Assembly (NCBI RefSeq): GCF_010672525.1
Contig: NZ_JAAHGH010000004.1
Location: 351,964 to 415,963 of the forward strand
DNA from: Okeania sp. SIO2B3
GTDB taxonomy: Bacteria; Cyanobacteriota; Cyanobacteriia; Cyanobacteriales; Microcoleaceae
Direction: 5' to 3'
Length of the DNA stretch: 64,000 bases
In this document: positions 40,453 through 50,717 of the stretch, piece after piece
Layout of the letters: every line of letters starts with the position of its first letter
Numbering within the stretch: the first letter of the stretch is position 1
Program-made: the position numbers and the translations under genes
Notes under the pieces: generated by a model
The model's input: only the letters and a program-made list of their open reading frames with translations
Database searches by the model: none
What the model was told of the DNA's origin: nothing

Positions 40453-41010
40453 ATTACATGATCGGCAGTAATTCCTCATCTCCGACAATTACTCAAGCTT
40501 TTAATCTTAGTGGCTTTTTTGATTAAAATTAAGCATATACTTTCTTTATTTGAATAGTCGTTACTTAGTAAGTTTCCTTTTATGAAGCACGCTAAGTTGA
40601 TAGAGTTGATCTTATAGGAAATTACTTTTCAAATAGAGACATTACAAATTTGAGCTATAGGAAATTGTTCAGCATTTGGAGGATTAATTATTCAGAAGAT
40701 TCGGTAAGTGATTTGTCCTACAGGGTTGTTCCAACTGATAAACCACATCTTCACAAGCAAAAGATTGTAGTGAGGTTTCATGGAACCTCACTACTTTAGT
40801 CTAACCAAATGAAAAACTCCGTAGGGCTAGAGCAATACTATGAACTTTAATTATAACTATTCAACCGGACATGATAGTATTAGTTATAATAATCTTAAGC
40901 TTCCATAATTTTACCTATACATCCTATTTGGCATTGGCCGTTTAAGTAATTTATTGAATAAATTATGGATATTTTAAAGTTTCAGATTTGATTTATACAT
41001 AAGAATAAAG
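40453..41010. other. Intergenic with a terminator-like hairpin
   Basis: No ORF. The only structure is the 11-bp hairpin at 40767-40794. Confidence 0.4.
40767..40794 (+). terminator. Perfect 11-bp hairpin
   Basis: GTAGTGAGGTT and AACCTCACTAC enclose TCATGG, followed by TTTAG. It is stable but lies far (315 bp) from the upstream stop codon, so it may belong to an unseen transcript. Confidence 0.45.
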
Positions 41011-41386
41011 ATGTTATTTCAAAATTTAGTTTTTTTTGGTTTTATTAGTTAGTATTTATGCTACCTTGCAGTTTCATATTGATAATAAGCTGATTTTTTT
41101 ACAACAATTATCCAATAAATATATTAAGTGGATTATTGTTATTTCTATTTGTTTGACAATAGGTATAATATTTACTCTAGTGTCATCTTATTATATGAAT
41201 TTCCAGGATTACTTAGTAATATTTACAAGTAAAGACTTGAAAATTATTTTAGATAAACTTCTGAGCGGTAATATTGTTGGAGCAATTGGTTTGGGTATTT
41301 CATTGGGAGTTTTAGGTAGCTTTTTGATACCATTTAATACTGAAGAGCCAAAAATAAAACGCAAACCAGAAAACAAAATTGAATAG
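41011..41386 (+). pseudogene. Small two-helix membrane protein with a frameshift in a T8 run
   Basis: The track frame starts at a TTG (41036) inside a hydrophobic segment. An ATG at 41011 in another frame reads MLFQNLVFF up to a run of eight T. Removing one T joins it to LVLLVSIYATLQFH, giving a normal membrane N-terminus. The rest has hydrophobic helices (WIIVISICLTIGIIFTLVSS; GAIGLGISLGVLGSFLI) and a lysine-rich tail. The frameshift may be real decay, slippage during expression, or a sequencing error in the homopolymer. No family is recognised. It is followed after 35 bp by another damaged gene. Confidence 0.5.
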
Positions 41387-41421
41387 AAAAATATCTTTAA
41401 TGAACTAGCGGTGATTAAATT

Positions 41422-41970
41422 ATGGTTGATATTTATATTTTGAATGGAAAAAAATATTTTCAGTGAGCTAATTTTCTATATGAATTAGAAAAAAAAATTG
41501 AAAGTCACTCTAAATTCTCAATAAATATTCCTACAACTGGAGATTCTATTGATGAGAAAATAGCTGAACTTTTTGATAAATATAACGTGAAGACCTATTC
41601 AAAAGGAGGTCAAGAAGCAAAGGAGATAAAACAAGCTTTTAGCAATTCAAAATTGGCTGGATATACTATAGGCGCTGGAATTGGAGGTCTTTCAGGCGAG
41701 CAAGTAGGAAATTTGCTTGGAGAAACCATAGCTGATAATGTTTCACAAGGTTTACAAGAAATATTTTTAGTTGCTGTTGAACAAGGAGCAACCGCAATAC
41801 ATCCTGTAATAGGTTTTGGAATAAAGTTTGCAATGGGAGGTTTATTTGGATTTGTGGGTAGTAAGATAAGTGAATCATTAACTCGTAAATATATTTTAAG
41901 AACTACTTATACAAATAATTACCCTAGAGATTGTTTTCCGTATAATCTTGTCTTCGACCCTGTTAAGTAA
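41422..41970 (+). pseudogene. Gene with in-frame TGA; glycine-rich membrane-active-looking C-terminus
   Basis: An ATG at 41422 reads MVDIYILNGKKYFQ, then TGA (41464-41466), then continues in frame as ANFLYELEKKIESHSKFS...FDKYNVKTYSKGGQEAKE and into the tracked ORF (GTG at 41587). The latter part has Gly-rich hydrophobic segments (GYTIGAGIGGLSGEQVGNLLG; GFGIKFAMGGLFGFVGSKI) reminiscent of glycine-zipper membrane-inserting proteins. The full-length product would be ~182 residues. The stop suggests a pseudogene; the 3' ORF could still be expressed. Family unknown. Confidence 0.5.
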
Positions 41971-42252
41971 GAAGAACTAATTGATTGATAGTTTATTCGC
42001 TAAAAAGAATCAAACATAGCGAATATAAGAGCTAAAAAGCAGATATCTACATCATTTCATTTTCCCTACTTCCTTTTCACTTAAATTTATGGTCAAACGA
42101 CAAAGAAAGTACTGCTATATGTATGAAGAGTCTAAAGCAATAGCAGCATACAAGACATTTTGTATTTCAGGAAGAATTAAGGAGGGTTAGAAGTTGAGAA
42201 AAAGTTTTAGTACCTAGAATGATTATCTGTCAAATTCGATCAAATTTTTGTT

Positions 42253-42426
42253 CTACAAAAGAAATAAAAAATGGGAACCATGGTTCCCATTTTCCTGATT
42301 TTTGATATTTTTTCTTAGTAGCTGTCGCTGCTTTTTGGCTTGCCTTAATCTAGCAGTTCCTCCTCTTCCCTTAATATTTCTTCCCTGGTAACGAGGAGAC
42401 TCCCATCTTTTTAACTTTTGTGCCAT
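42253..42426 (-). CDS. Small basic hypothetical protein
   Basis: From the ATG at 42426 (GAGGTG about 12 nt upstream) it encodes 57 residues, MAQKLKRWESPRYQGRNIKG..., very rich in Arg, Lys and Gln, with a QAKKQRQLLRKNIKNQ helix. The 3' end overlaps a perfect palindrome. It begins 32 bp after tRNA-Leu(CAA). The coherent RNA-binding-like composition favours a real gene, but I recognise no family. Confidence 0.45.
   Translation of the reverse strand: MAQKLKRWESPRYQGRNIKGRGGTARLRQAKKQRQLLRKNIKNQENGNHGSHFLFLL
42268..42293 (-). terminator. 26-bp perfect palindrome
   Basis: AAAATGGGAACCATGGTTCC... reads the same on both strands. An RNA from either strand forms a strong hairpin with a T/U run. It would terminate the minus-strand tRNA/small-ORF transcript and overlaps the last codons of that ORF. 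Confidence 0.6.
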
Positions 42427-42457
42427 CTCTACAAATATCACCTCATCTTAGTATAAG

Positions 42458-42539
42458 TGGGCAGAGAGAGACTCGAACTCTCACGACCGAAGTCGCCACA
42501 TTTTGAGTGTGGTGCGTCTACCAATTTCGCCACCCGCCC
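42458..42539 (-). tRNA. tRNA-Leu (anticodon CAA)
   Basis: The minus strand reads GGGCGGGTGGCGAAATTGGT at the 5' end; acceptor 5' GGGCGGG pairs with TCTGCCC and discriminator A. The anticodon stem is CCACA/TGTGG with CAA in the loop, a type-II variable arm CGACTTCGGTCG follows, and the T loop is GTTCGAGTC. CCA is not encoded. The first 22 nt overlap the 3' end of the M48 peptidase gene on the same strand. Confidence 0.95.
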
Positions 42540-43390
42540 TTACTTTGATTATTATAATCACTTTTTGTCAAATTTTGCAAGAGATCCTGATATTTTTGAC
42601 TACTTGACCATTTATCAATTTCTCTAGCACGCAATACAGGTAATGGATGAGTTAGTTGAGCTGTTTGAAGTTGCCTTAAAACTTCACCCAGTTCAGTATG
42701 ACTAAATTCTTTGTAAGCTCTTGCCTGGGCTAAAAAAGCATCAACATTAAGTTGAGCAGATATACTCGGAGAACCACCTGCCAACTTCATCAGAACTGAT
42801 GCCACTACTTTTGGGTTTTGTGTCGCTAATAAAGCTGCGCGGTCGCAAGTAAATTCTGCACACCTTACCCATTCTAATATTTGATTTTGTATACTTTGAG
42901 CTATAATAGCACCCCATGTGGAAATTTGTCCAGCAGCTAGTACGATTAAATTACCTAAAGTGAGGTATACTCCATGTTCACATTTAAGATGTCCTAGTTC
43001 GTGACCTAATACTGCTTGAATTTCTTCTAGGTTCAGTAATTCTATCAAAGATGTATGAACAACAATGAAAGGTTGCTTACCTCGCATAGCAAATGTATAA
43101 GCATTGGGAACAGGATGTTGACGAACATATAATTGTGGTGGTTCTAAATCAAGTGTGTGACAAGCATCTAATAGTATTTTGTATAAATGTGGTAATTGAT
43201 CTTTGCCTACTAATACACTAGATGCAATATTTTCCATGTAGAAAAATTGCTCTCCTAATGGTCCTAATAATTGCCTAACTAATAAATCTATGCCTGGTAG
43301 TTGTTTAATTGTATTAGTTGCTTCTAAATCTAATGGATGCCGAAAATTATCTGCTTTTAAACCAATTAAGGGTATTGTTGCCAAAGTCAT
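42518..43390 (-). CDS. M48-family zinc metallopeptidase
   Basis: Protein of 290 residues with the gluzincin motif HELGH at 130-134 and third ligand E179 (CAEFTCDRAAL), as in M48 (Ste24/HtpX/BepA-like) peptidases. The conserved PQLYVRQHPVPNAYTFAMRGKQPFIVVHTSL block precedes the active site. One hydrophobic stretch (YLTLGNLIVLAAGQIS) may associate with the membrane, but classical HtpX multi-pass topology is absent. The gene's last codons (GGWRNW) and TAG stop lie inside the downstream tRNA-Leu, so mRNA and tRNA overlap by 22 nt, and tRNA processing would cut the mRNA before its stop codon. Role is probably protein quality control. Confidence 0.92.
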   Translation of the reverse strand: MTLATIPLIGLKADNFRHPLDLEATNTIKQLPGIDLLVRQLLGPLGEQFFYMENIASSVLVGKDQLPHLYKILLDACHTLDLEPPQLYVRQHPVPNAYTFAMRGKQPFIVVHTSLIELLNLEEIQAVLGHELGHLKCEHGVYLTLGNLIVLAAGQISTWGAIIAQSIQNQILEWVRCAEFTCDRAALLATQNPKVVASVLMKLAGGSPSISAQLNVDAFLAQARAYKEFSHTELGEVLRQLQTAQLTHPLPVLRAREIDKWSSSQKYQDLLQNLTKSDYNNQSKGGWRNW

Positions 43391-43539
43391 ATATTGTTAA
43401 TACTAACTATAGTGACTGTTATTTTAGCACGATTTGAGAAAAATAATTTCTGTTTCAATGTTAAGGAAAGTTTGATTTTTTAGTTAGTTATTGTTATGTC
43501 GCCCAAAAAATCAACTAAATTTAGTTGAAGTTTAATATT

Positions 43540-43664
43540 AAGTAGAGCAAGCTAAAAAAAAGAGGTTACATTTTTAATCAAAAAAATACTCAAGGCAATG
43601 AATATCAACTTTTGAGCTAATTTATAATTTGATACATAGCACCCAAAATTTACCATGTTCTACT
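43540..43664 (-). mobile_element. AAGTAGARCA-ended MITE, copy 1
   Basis: AAGTAGAGCA...TGTTCTACT. The sequence is the inverse of 54878-55003, sharing GATACATAGC(G/A)CCCAAAATTTAC and an AAAAAAATAC region. Confidence 0.7.
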
Positions 43665-44181
43665 GAGAATGGTTTGGTGTAGTTCATTTATTCAAAAAGG
43701 ATATTAAAAACTTTAAAAGCTTAAATATATACAGGATATTTCATAATCAATGAGGTACATATGTGGCGGAAAATATGCCCGTACTTTATCGTTGATCTTT
43801 GTACATCATATACCACCGAATATTCTGTATGCATATTAGTTATTTCCGGAAAAGAGGGAGTAGGGAGTAGGGAGTAGGGGAAAATAATTGATAATTTATA
43901 TGCGATAATTGATTTTATTTTTGATGATCACCAGATGTCTATTAAAATTAACTACTTTCACTATCAAGTAGATAAATTTAATGTTCATAGAAGTTAATAA
44001 CTTGATGATTAAAATCTAGAGAAAAAAATGTCTACATTATTAAATATATGTATTCATCGCTACGGCAAATCATTTAAAAACGCTTGTTTTTTTAGTAAGT
44101 AAATTTCATCAACAGAAAGGTAAAGCAAATCACTAGATATTCTAGAGTTATACCAACTTGATAAATGTTTGCGACAAATAG

Positions 44182-44314
44182 CTAGGGCGTGTCATCAATT
44201 AGCTCTAGGTGCCATGCTATGACTGAATTTCATGCCGTGGGTGACTCGGCAGTCACAACCGCTCAAAACCTATCCGTGACAGGGGTCTGGGATTTAAATG
44301 ATGACACGTCCTAG
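44182..44314. mobile_element. IS5-type MITE with CTAG target duplication
   Basis: CTAG on both sides, then inverted ends GGCGTGTCATCA and TGATGACACGTC (one mismatch), 133 bp overall. CTAG duplication is typical of some IS5-group elements. It is inserted in a TACCAACTTGATAAATG repeat like the one at 50902. Confidence 0.75.
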
Positions 44315-44994
44315 GGTATTTTTTAGGAGTCATAATGAATAGCTTTGATGCCATTTCTGAGGTCATAACTTATCTTATTAGTCAAAGGAAAATCTCCTAT
44401 AAAATGAATGACTACTCGTCCTTACTACCCTTATTATTTTTAACATGATTTTTTCAAATTAGTACGAGGCACTATTAAAAAGGGGTGGCAAATTATGGAA
44501 TCATATTGCCAAAAATCAGTTGAGACTTTGACTAAAACAAACTAAGATTAATCATTACAGCAATTTTAAAATTAAAAATCTTGTTCATCAAAAATCTCAA
44601 ATAATTCCTCACTGTGCAACACCATTAGATATATCCATAAAAGAGGTAGTAGGGAGTAGGAAGTAGGTAGAAATAATTGATAATTTCTGTGCGATAATTA
44701 ATTTTTTTTTGATTATTGGAGATGTCTATATAAAAAAGTAATTATAACGTACTTTATCAAAATATAAACTCAAGCAGATGATTCTATCTAAGATAAGTTA
44801 AGTTATCAGAAGTATTGATATTGAGTGCTGAAGTTTGCCAGCACTTGGTAACTATTGAAAAAATCATACAGATTTCTACATTTCTAACAAAAATTGGTAG
44901 TCCTAATACCAGTTTTATATGAGGTTGCATAGAATAGACCTCTTGCAAAAGTTTTTATTACATCAATTCAAGATATGAAATCAACTATTTTACC

Positions 44995-45260
44995 GAATAA
45001 TTAATAATTAAATAATTCGCGCCTTGAAGCCGACCCTTTTAAAGGGAAAAAAGCGGTCGTTTGCTTCGCAACGCTGACGCGAAACGCGACAGCGGAACGG
45101 AGTTCTCTCTTCGCAGCTTCCCCGTTGGGTGGGATGGCTCCGAAACCTGCGCCATATCCATGAGACCAAGAAAAGAAAATATTCCTTATATTCAATTCCG
45201 TAACGGTTTTAAGCAGAGGTCATTATCAATTATCCATTATCCATTATCAATTAATGAACT
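44995..45260 (+). mobile_element. Family-A repeat with GC-rich centre
   Basis: ACCGAATAATTAATAATTAAA then CCTTGAAGCC, GCGGAACGGAGTTCTCTC and ATTATCCATTATCAATTAAT. Full-length copy in plus orientation. Confidence 0.8.
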
Positions 45261-45539
45261 CCCTATTGCCTATTCCCTATTCCCTGACTTCTGCAAGAAG
45301 TCTAATGATGAAATTCATTAAATCGATCTACCTTTATTTAGGCTTACCTGCGGTCAATTATGCTTGAAATATTATTCTATGCAGCTTCATTTCTATTTGG
45401 TATAAAGTAGTTAAAATTGGTTATTTATTGAAGCAATGATACTGCATTTAATCTCGCGCAGTGAGACCGAGACTTAATAGAGTTATTTATTGTATGTAGC
45501 TTGATACAAAAATATATCGATAGATATGTGAAAAATACT

Positions 45540-45716
45540 GTAAGCATTCAGCCGTCAGCCATCAGCTATTGCTTTTAATTTAGGATAAAAGTTTTATTAA
45601 TTGTCTTACTACAAAAGTTGGCTCCCTTGTCCTTAAAGTTAGTTGTTAATTTAAACACTGTCCTATATGATAAAGTCTTGTTGCTGATAGCTGACAGCTA
45701 ATAGCTGAATGCTTAC
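45540..45716. mobile_element. GTAAGC-ended MITE (IS66-like) with 8-bp TSD AAAATACT
   Basis: Perfect 13-bp ends GTAAGCATTCAGC / GCTGAATGCTTAC bound 177 bp. AAAATACT flanks both sides (45532-45539 and 45717-45724). Confidence 0.92.
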
Positions 45717-45979
45717 AAAATACTTAATTATACTCTAAAAAATTGGAGAATCATATTAGAGCTATCTAGTACTGCATTTACAACTACAACACATCCTTAT
45801 TTTTTGAGGATGACCAAAATAAATAAACTACCTAATAGTCCATTTTGTTAGTTTCAATAAGATTATAAATTGTCACAATCAATTATTTTTCATAATTTGA
45901 TCATGTACTTAACCCATCAAAATTAATTAAACAGACCATTGGTTTAAAGCTATTCCTTCTTATGAAAAATTAAATAAAC

Positions 45980-47422
45980 TTAGACAGAAGTCTGCAATAT
46001 TTCATGTTCTGTAGCTATATCTATTCTTTGCAACTGTGCTCCCAACTTTTGAAGTTTAACTTCTAGTTTTTCGTAACCTCGGTCTAAGTGTTGTAGACCT
46101 TGAAAAGTAGTTTCTCCTTCTGCGGCCAATGCTGCTATTACCAAGGCAGCAGAAGCTCTAAGATCTGTACCAATTACTGGAGCTGCTGAAAGTTTGGACA
46201 CACCTTCTACAATGGCATGATTTCCTTTCACCCTAATATTAGCACCCATCCTATTTAGCTCTGAAACATGACGCATACGATTTTCAAACACTGTCTCTGT
46301 AACAGAACTACTACCAGAACACACACTTAGCAAGGCCATAAAAGGAGCCTGCATATCTGTAGGAAAACCAGGATATGGCTGAGTCTCAATATCAGTAGCT
46401 ATAAGATTTTTACTAGGTAGAACGCGTAAGCTACCAGGTACTTCTTGTATGATTTTTACCCCTACTGACTGGAGTTTAGAAATAACTGCACTCAAATGTT
46501 GAGGAACAACTGGTGAAATAGTTATGTCTGAATTAGTAATTGCACCAGCGATTAAAAATGTCCCAGCTTCTATTCTGTCAGGTATAATGGTGTAATCTAC
46601 AGAATGTAGTTTGGGGACTCCAGATATAACTATGTTCTTTGTGCCAGCACCAATAATATTAGCTCCCATAGCTATACATAAATTAGCTAGGTCTACTACT
46701 TCTGGTTCTTGAGCTGCATTTTCAATGATGGTTTCTCCCTCAGCCAAGGTTGCTGCCATCATTAATGTTTCAGTAGCTCCAACACTAGGATAGTCAAGAT
46801 ATATTTTTGCCCCTTGTAACTTTTTTTTACTACCAGTAATATAGGCGTTGACTATACCATGCTCAATATGAACTTCTGCTCCTAAAGCTTGTAAACCTCG
46901 AACATGAAGATCGACAGGTCTAGCACCAATAGCACATCCACCTGGTAATGGTACGCGGGCTACTCCTAGTCTGGCCAGAATAGGACCTATAACAAAAAAG
47001 CTAGCGCGTAACTGTCTAACTAATTCATAAGGAGCTTCAGCAGTATCTAGATTACTCGCATCAACATCTAAAGTATTACCATTCTGTTCTAACTTTGCTC
47101 CCAATGCAGATAAAACTTGTCCCATTCTATTAATATCTGCCAGAGAGGGAACTTGGTGTAACCGACAAGTGCCTGAACAAAGTAATGCTCCTGCCATTGC
47201 AGCTAAAGCGGAATTTTTTGCACCACTAATATTTATGTTTCCTTGAAGGTTAGATGGACCACAAATTTTCAGTATTGATTGGTTGATCGGGGATGATTTT
47301 GGGTTCTCTTTTGAGTTTGATGGTTGATTGATGGCTCTGTCCTCCTTCAATAACTTAATTATTAAATTCAATTTTTGCTTCTGATTGTACTGGAAAGTTA
47401 GCAGATGTCTAGGGGTTGACAA
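45980..47422 (-). CDS. murA: UDP-N-acetylglucosamine 1-carboxyvinyltransferase
   Basis: First committed enzyme of peptidoglycan synthesis, transferring enolpyruvate from PEP to UDP-GlcNAc. The EPSP-synthase-like fold shows the N-terminal [12 protein letters not shown], the catalytic cysteine in the loop [14 protein letters not shown] (fosfomycin-sensitive form), and the C-terminal [17 protein letters not shown] and [11 protein letters not shown]. The track ORF (480 residues) starts at a TTG and is ~40 longer than usual. A perfect ribosome site AAGGAGG (47347-47341) lies 8 nt before an in-frame ATC at 47332, which would give a normal-length ~450-residue protein. The true start may be that non-standard codon. 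Stands alone among repeats. Confidence 0.96.
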   Translation of the reverse strand: MSTPRHLLTFQYNQKQKLNLIIKLLKEDRAINQPSNSKENPKSSPINQSILKICGPSNLQGNINISGAKNSALAAMAGALLCSGTCRLHQVPSLADINRMGQVLSALGAKLEQNGNTLDVDASNLDTAEAPYELVRQLRASFFVIGPILARLGVARVPLPGGCAIGARPVDLHVRGLQALGAEVHIEHGIVNAYITGSKKKLQGAKIYLDYPSVGATETLMMAATLAEGETIIENAAQEPEVVDLANLCIAMGANIIGAGTKNIVISGVPKLHSVDYTIIPDRIEAGTFLIAGAITNSDITISPVVPQHLSAVISKLQSVGVKIIQEVPGSLRVLPSKNLIATDIETQPYPGFPTDMQAPFMALLSVCSGSSSVTETVFENRMRHVSELNRMGANIRVKGNHAIVEGVSKLSAAPVIGTDLRASAALVIAALAAEGETTFQGLQHLDRGYEKLEVKLQKLGAQLQRIDIATEHEILQTSV

Positions 47423-49219
47423 ATTCTATTTCTTAATATACGTTGCAAAAAAAAATTAGATGCTTCCGGAATAATTGGGGTTTGCTGAAAAAATCGGAAT
47501 AGTATTGCAAAATTATTCAAGTAAAGCGGGTGTTAACGAAGTCAGAAGTCAGAAGTCAGAAGTTATTTTTTTAATGGAGATTTGAGCAAAACTCCAAAAA
47601 TTTTTCGCCTTAACAAGGCGGGGTTGCGCGAGCCAATTATTTTGATAATTTTTTGATGTTCGTTAGTGAATTAAGTATCAATTTTACTGATTAAAAATAA
47701 CAGGAAAAACAGAAAAAAGGTTTCGGGGTAAAAAAGTAAAATATAAGAGAGAAAAAGCCTCTTTTAAAAGGTTGGACAGATTCATTCCCAAAAAAGTAAT
47801 TGCCATCACAATTTCTGAAGTATTATTAAGTTTATACCAAGTAAAAATGAAGCTGCATAGAATAATATTTCAAGTATAATTGACCGCAAATAACTGTAGA
47901 TTAAAGATAGAGGGATTTAATGAATTCGATCATTCTATGCAGACTCATATCAAACTGGTATTAATCATAATTCTATCGAGGCTAAATCTTCTTTTCTTAA
48001 TTCCAAATTTTCCCGCAATTTAGTTGTAATTTTTTTCATATAAGTTATATAGAATCAGGCTATACAGTATATGTTTATAATTCTATCCACACCTTAATAT
48101 TAAATCGGACTATCTCCTCATATCCCCATATCTCCCAACAACTCTAATAGACATTTCCAATAATAAACAATAAAATCAATTATCGCACTCTTATTTATCA
48201 ATTATTTCCCCCTATTCCCTATTCCCTACTCCCTACTCCCTACTCCCTCTTTTATGGAGATTTCTAATAAGTATTCAACCGGATTTGATATTAGGTGGAT
48301 ATAGTGTGTTTATCTGGGATGTGGAGACCAAGTGCTATGAAAAATGTATAGAGGTTCTAGGGAATAGTCAAGGAGGGAAAATGGCATGAAATAATAGCAA
48401 AAATAAGGATATCAGGCACTTGAACTATGCGCTTTTTTTCTTAAAAAAAACTCAATCTAGATTTACATCTGAAATAAAAATACTATATGAATAAATGTTA
48501 AAACTAGGAAACTAGAAATGAAGCAATAAGCCAGCGTTCAAAAAAAAAATCAGTAGCTTGAATCTCCATCACTATTTTACGAATAATTAAACTAACTTAC
48601 TTAAAAGTTTTTTTTATTGTTAATATTTGCTGGTGGTATTCCTTATGGGGGAAAACTTATACTAATTCCTCTCTCTTGAAAGAATTTTCGGTTTTCTCTT
48701 GTTCGGTAAATTTGAGCAATATGAACTGAATTATGAATAATCACCTGTGCAGTTTTTCAATGTTTCGCTTCGACTGGCACTTTTAAATCTCTTGATTAAT
48801 TAAAGTTATCCCAACTTATCTGGTCTAAAAAAACATATTATTCAGCAAGTTCTAGTTAATACTATGTATAAATAATAAAACATACCCTATTTATAAATAG
48901 TTGCTTAATCAATTTTGAGTTAGATTTAAAGTAGTCAGGTCAGAATTTCCTGCGGAATGCTGCGCAAACAGCTATTAGCTGTCAGCTCGAGCGCAACAAG
49001 ACTCTCTCATATTAGGACAGTGTTTAAATTAACAACTGACTTTAAAGGCAAGGGAGCCAACTTTTGTAGTAAGACAATTAATAAAGATTTTATCGTAAAC
49101 TAAAAGCAATAGCTGTTAACGCAGTTCCTCCGATAGGAGGCTAGCTGATGGCTGACAGCTGAATGCTTATGTAGTCAGAATAAGATTATATTTTTGACTA
49201 TAGAATATAGAGGTGGTGA
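47423..49219. other. 1.8-kb gene-free region
   Basis: Contains an AATTGGGGTTTGCTGAAAAA end (47471) with CAGAAGT heptamers, a CAAGTAAAAATGAAGCTGC repeat related to 25.4 and 44.9 kb, a TAGACATTTCC/GGAGATTTCTA MITE (~48150-48262) containing CCCTACT heptamers, a solitary ACCGGATTTGATAT end, and the GTAAGC-type element before ald. No gene is seen. Confidence 0.5.
48939..49170. mobile_element. GTAAGC-family MITE with 8-bp TSD GTAGTCAG
   Basis: Degenerate left end GTCAGAATTTCCTGCGG, right end GCTGAATGCTTAT. GTAGTCAG is present at 48931-48938 and 49171-49178. It lies only 50 bp upstream of ald and may affect its promoter. Confidence 0.85.
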
Positions 49220-50317
49220 ATGGAGATAGGTATTCCCAAGGAAATTAAGGATCAAGAGTTTCGTGTAGGACTAACTCCTGCAAGTGTTAGGGTATGTACT
49301 GAAGCTGGTCACCAGGTTTTCGTAGAAACAGGAGCAGGGTTGGGTGCAGGTTTTAGTGATGAGGATTATATCCAAGCAAAGGCCAAAATTTTACAAAATG
49401 CTGGAGAGGTTTGGAATTGCGAAATGATCGTAAAAGTTAAAGAACCTCTATCATCAGAATACCAATTTCTCAAATCAGGACAAATCCTGTTTACTTATCT
49501 ACATTTGGCTGCTGACCGAAAGCTAACTGAAAGGTTGATTGAAAGTGGGGCGGTGGCGATCGCCTACGAAACAGTTGAGCTGCCTGACCATAAGTTACCT
49601 TTGTTAACTCCCATGAGTATAATAGCTGGACGTCTTTCTGTGCAGTTTGGGGCGAGATTTTTGGAAAGGCAACAGGGTGGTAGAGGTTTACTATTAGGGG
49701 GAGTTCCTGGTGTTATGGCTGGTAAGGTTATGATTTTGGGAGGTGGGGTTGTTGGTACAGAAGCAGCGAAAATTGCTGTTGGTTTGGGGGCAAGGGTTCA
49801 AATTTTTGATATAAATGTGGAAAGGTTAGCTTATCTGGAGACTCTATTTGGTTCTAGAGTGGATTTGTTATACAGTAGTTCTTCTGCCATAGAAGCAGCT
49901 ATTGTAGATTCCGATTTACTTATAGGGGCAGTTCTAGTTCCTGGTCGTCGCTCTCCAGTTTTAGTAACTAAAAATTTGGTAGCGCAGATGCGTTCTGGCT
50001 CTGTGATTATTGATGTAGCTGTGGATCAAGGTGGTTGTGTGGAAACTCTACGTCCAACTTCTCATACAAATCCTACCTATGTAGAATCAGGAGTTCTACA
50101 TTATGGAGTACCTAATATGCCAGGAGCAGTTCCTTGGACAGCTACTCAAGCTCTGAATAATAGTACTTTGCCCTATGTATTACAGTTAGCTAATTATGGG
50201 AGTGAAGCTTTAGAAAAAAATCCGGCTTTGGCTAAGGGTTTGAATGTTAAAGGCCATTTTTTGGTTCATCCTGCTGTCCGAGAAGTATTCCCTGATTTGA
50301 GTAAAAATTCAGTTTGA
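49220..50317 (+). CDS. ald: Alanine dehydrogenase
   Basis: NAD-dependent interconversion of L-alanine and pyruvate plus ammonia. 365 residues with MEIGIPKEIKDQEFRVGLTP at the N-terminus, substrate/catalytic residues K74 (VKVKEP) and H95 (YLHLAAD), and a Rossmann motif VMILGGGVVGTEAA near residue 170. GGVPGVMAGK and the C-terminal VPNMPGAVPWTATQALNN are family signatures. The ATG has a good GAGGTGG ribosome site. Diazotrophic cyanobacteria use Ald for alanine turnover, a plausible role here. Only ~50 bp upstream lies a GTAAGC-type MITE. Confidence 0.97.
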   Translation: MEIGIPKEIKDQEFRVGLTPASVRVCTEAGHQVFVETGAGLGAGFSDEDYIQAKAKILQNAGEVWNCEMIVKVKEPLSSEYQFLKSGQILFTYLHLAADRKLTERLIESGAVAIAYETVELPDHKLPLLTPMSIIAGRLSVQFGARFLERQQGGRGLLLGGVPGVMAGKVMILGGGVVGTEAAKIAVGLGARVQIFDINVERLAYLETLFGSRVDLLYSSSSAIEAAIVDSDLLIGAVLVPGRRSPVLVTKNLVAQMRSGSVIIDVAVDQGGCVETLRPTSHTNPTYVESGVLHYGVPNMPGAVPWTATQALNNSTLPYVLQLANYGSEALEKNPALAKGLNVKGHFLVHPAVREVFPDLSKNSV

Positions 50318-50717
50318 AAATCACACTCCTTGAACATCATTAAGAATAAAATCATTAGATTTATATCAATATCTAAGATAAGATAAGTTTTTCAACAATT
50401 TGAATAGATAGTTTTTTTTGAAATTATCTTCATTCTATCTCTTTGATTTCTACTACTCTTTATTTGACATCCTCTTTGGTAAATCGGTTCGATAAGTAAT
50501 TAGGGTTTGCTGAATCAGTTTGCATGGTAAGGGGAGGAGTCAGGAGGAACGGGGAATTATAGAGGAGATACTGGGAAGAATCGTCCCTTGATTTTTTTGC
50601 CCAACTATTGATCAAAATCCTAAATTTTTGAACCATTACCACCTAAAACTTTGCACTTTTTGATACTTAAAAAGGCTAAAACCTTATTTAGATTTTTAGT
50701 TGATTAAAACTAGCAGA
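50318..50717. other. Intergenic with an AATTAGGG-family element
   Basis: 50499-50716 begins AATTAGGGTTTGCTGAATCA and is the reverse complement of the version at ~20190-20418 (shared TTTTTTTGCCCAACT and AAATTTTTGAACCATTACCA). ORF 50460-50642 is within it. Confidence 0.6.

Larger units (their letters stand above)
43391..45979. other. 2.6-kb gene-free repeat region
   Basis: Between the M48 gene and murA I find at least six small elements: 43540-43664 (AAGTAGAGCA ends), 43728-43830 (ATACAG type), two TAGACATCTCC-type copies (near 43850-43945 and 44630-44735), 44182-44314 (IS5-like MITE), 44995-45258 (family A) and 45540-45716 (GTAAGC ends). No gene is supported; ORFs 45001-45195 and 45061-45321 lie in family A. 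Confidence 0.6.

Noticed and set aside
41464-41466. Selenocysteine reading of the in-frame TGA
   Set aside because: No SECIS-like hairpin after the TGA was seen and cyanobacteria generally lack the selenocysteine system; decay is simpler.
42091-42192. 33-aa ORF MVKRQRKYCYMYEESKAIAA...
   Set aside because: Too short, no ribosome site and no family; cannot be separated from chance.
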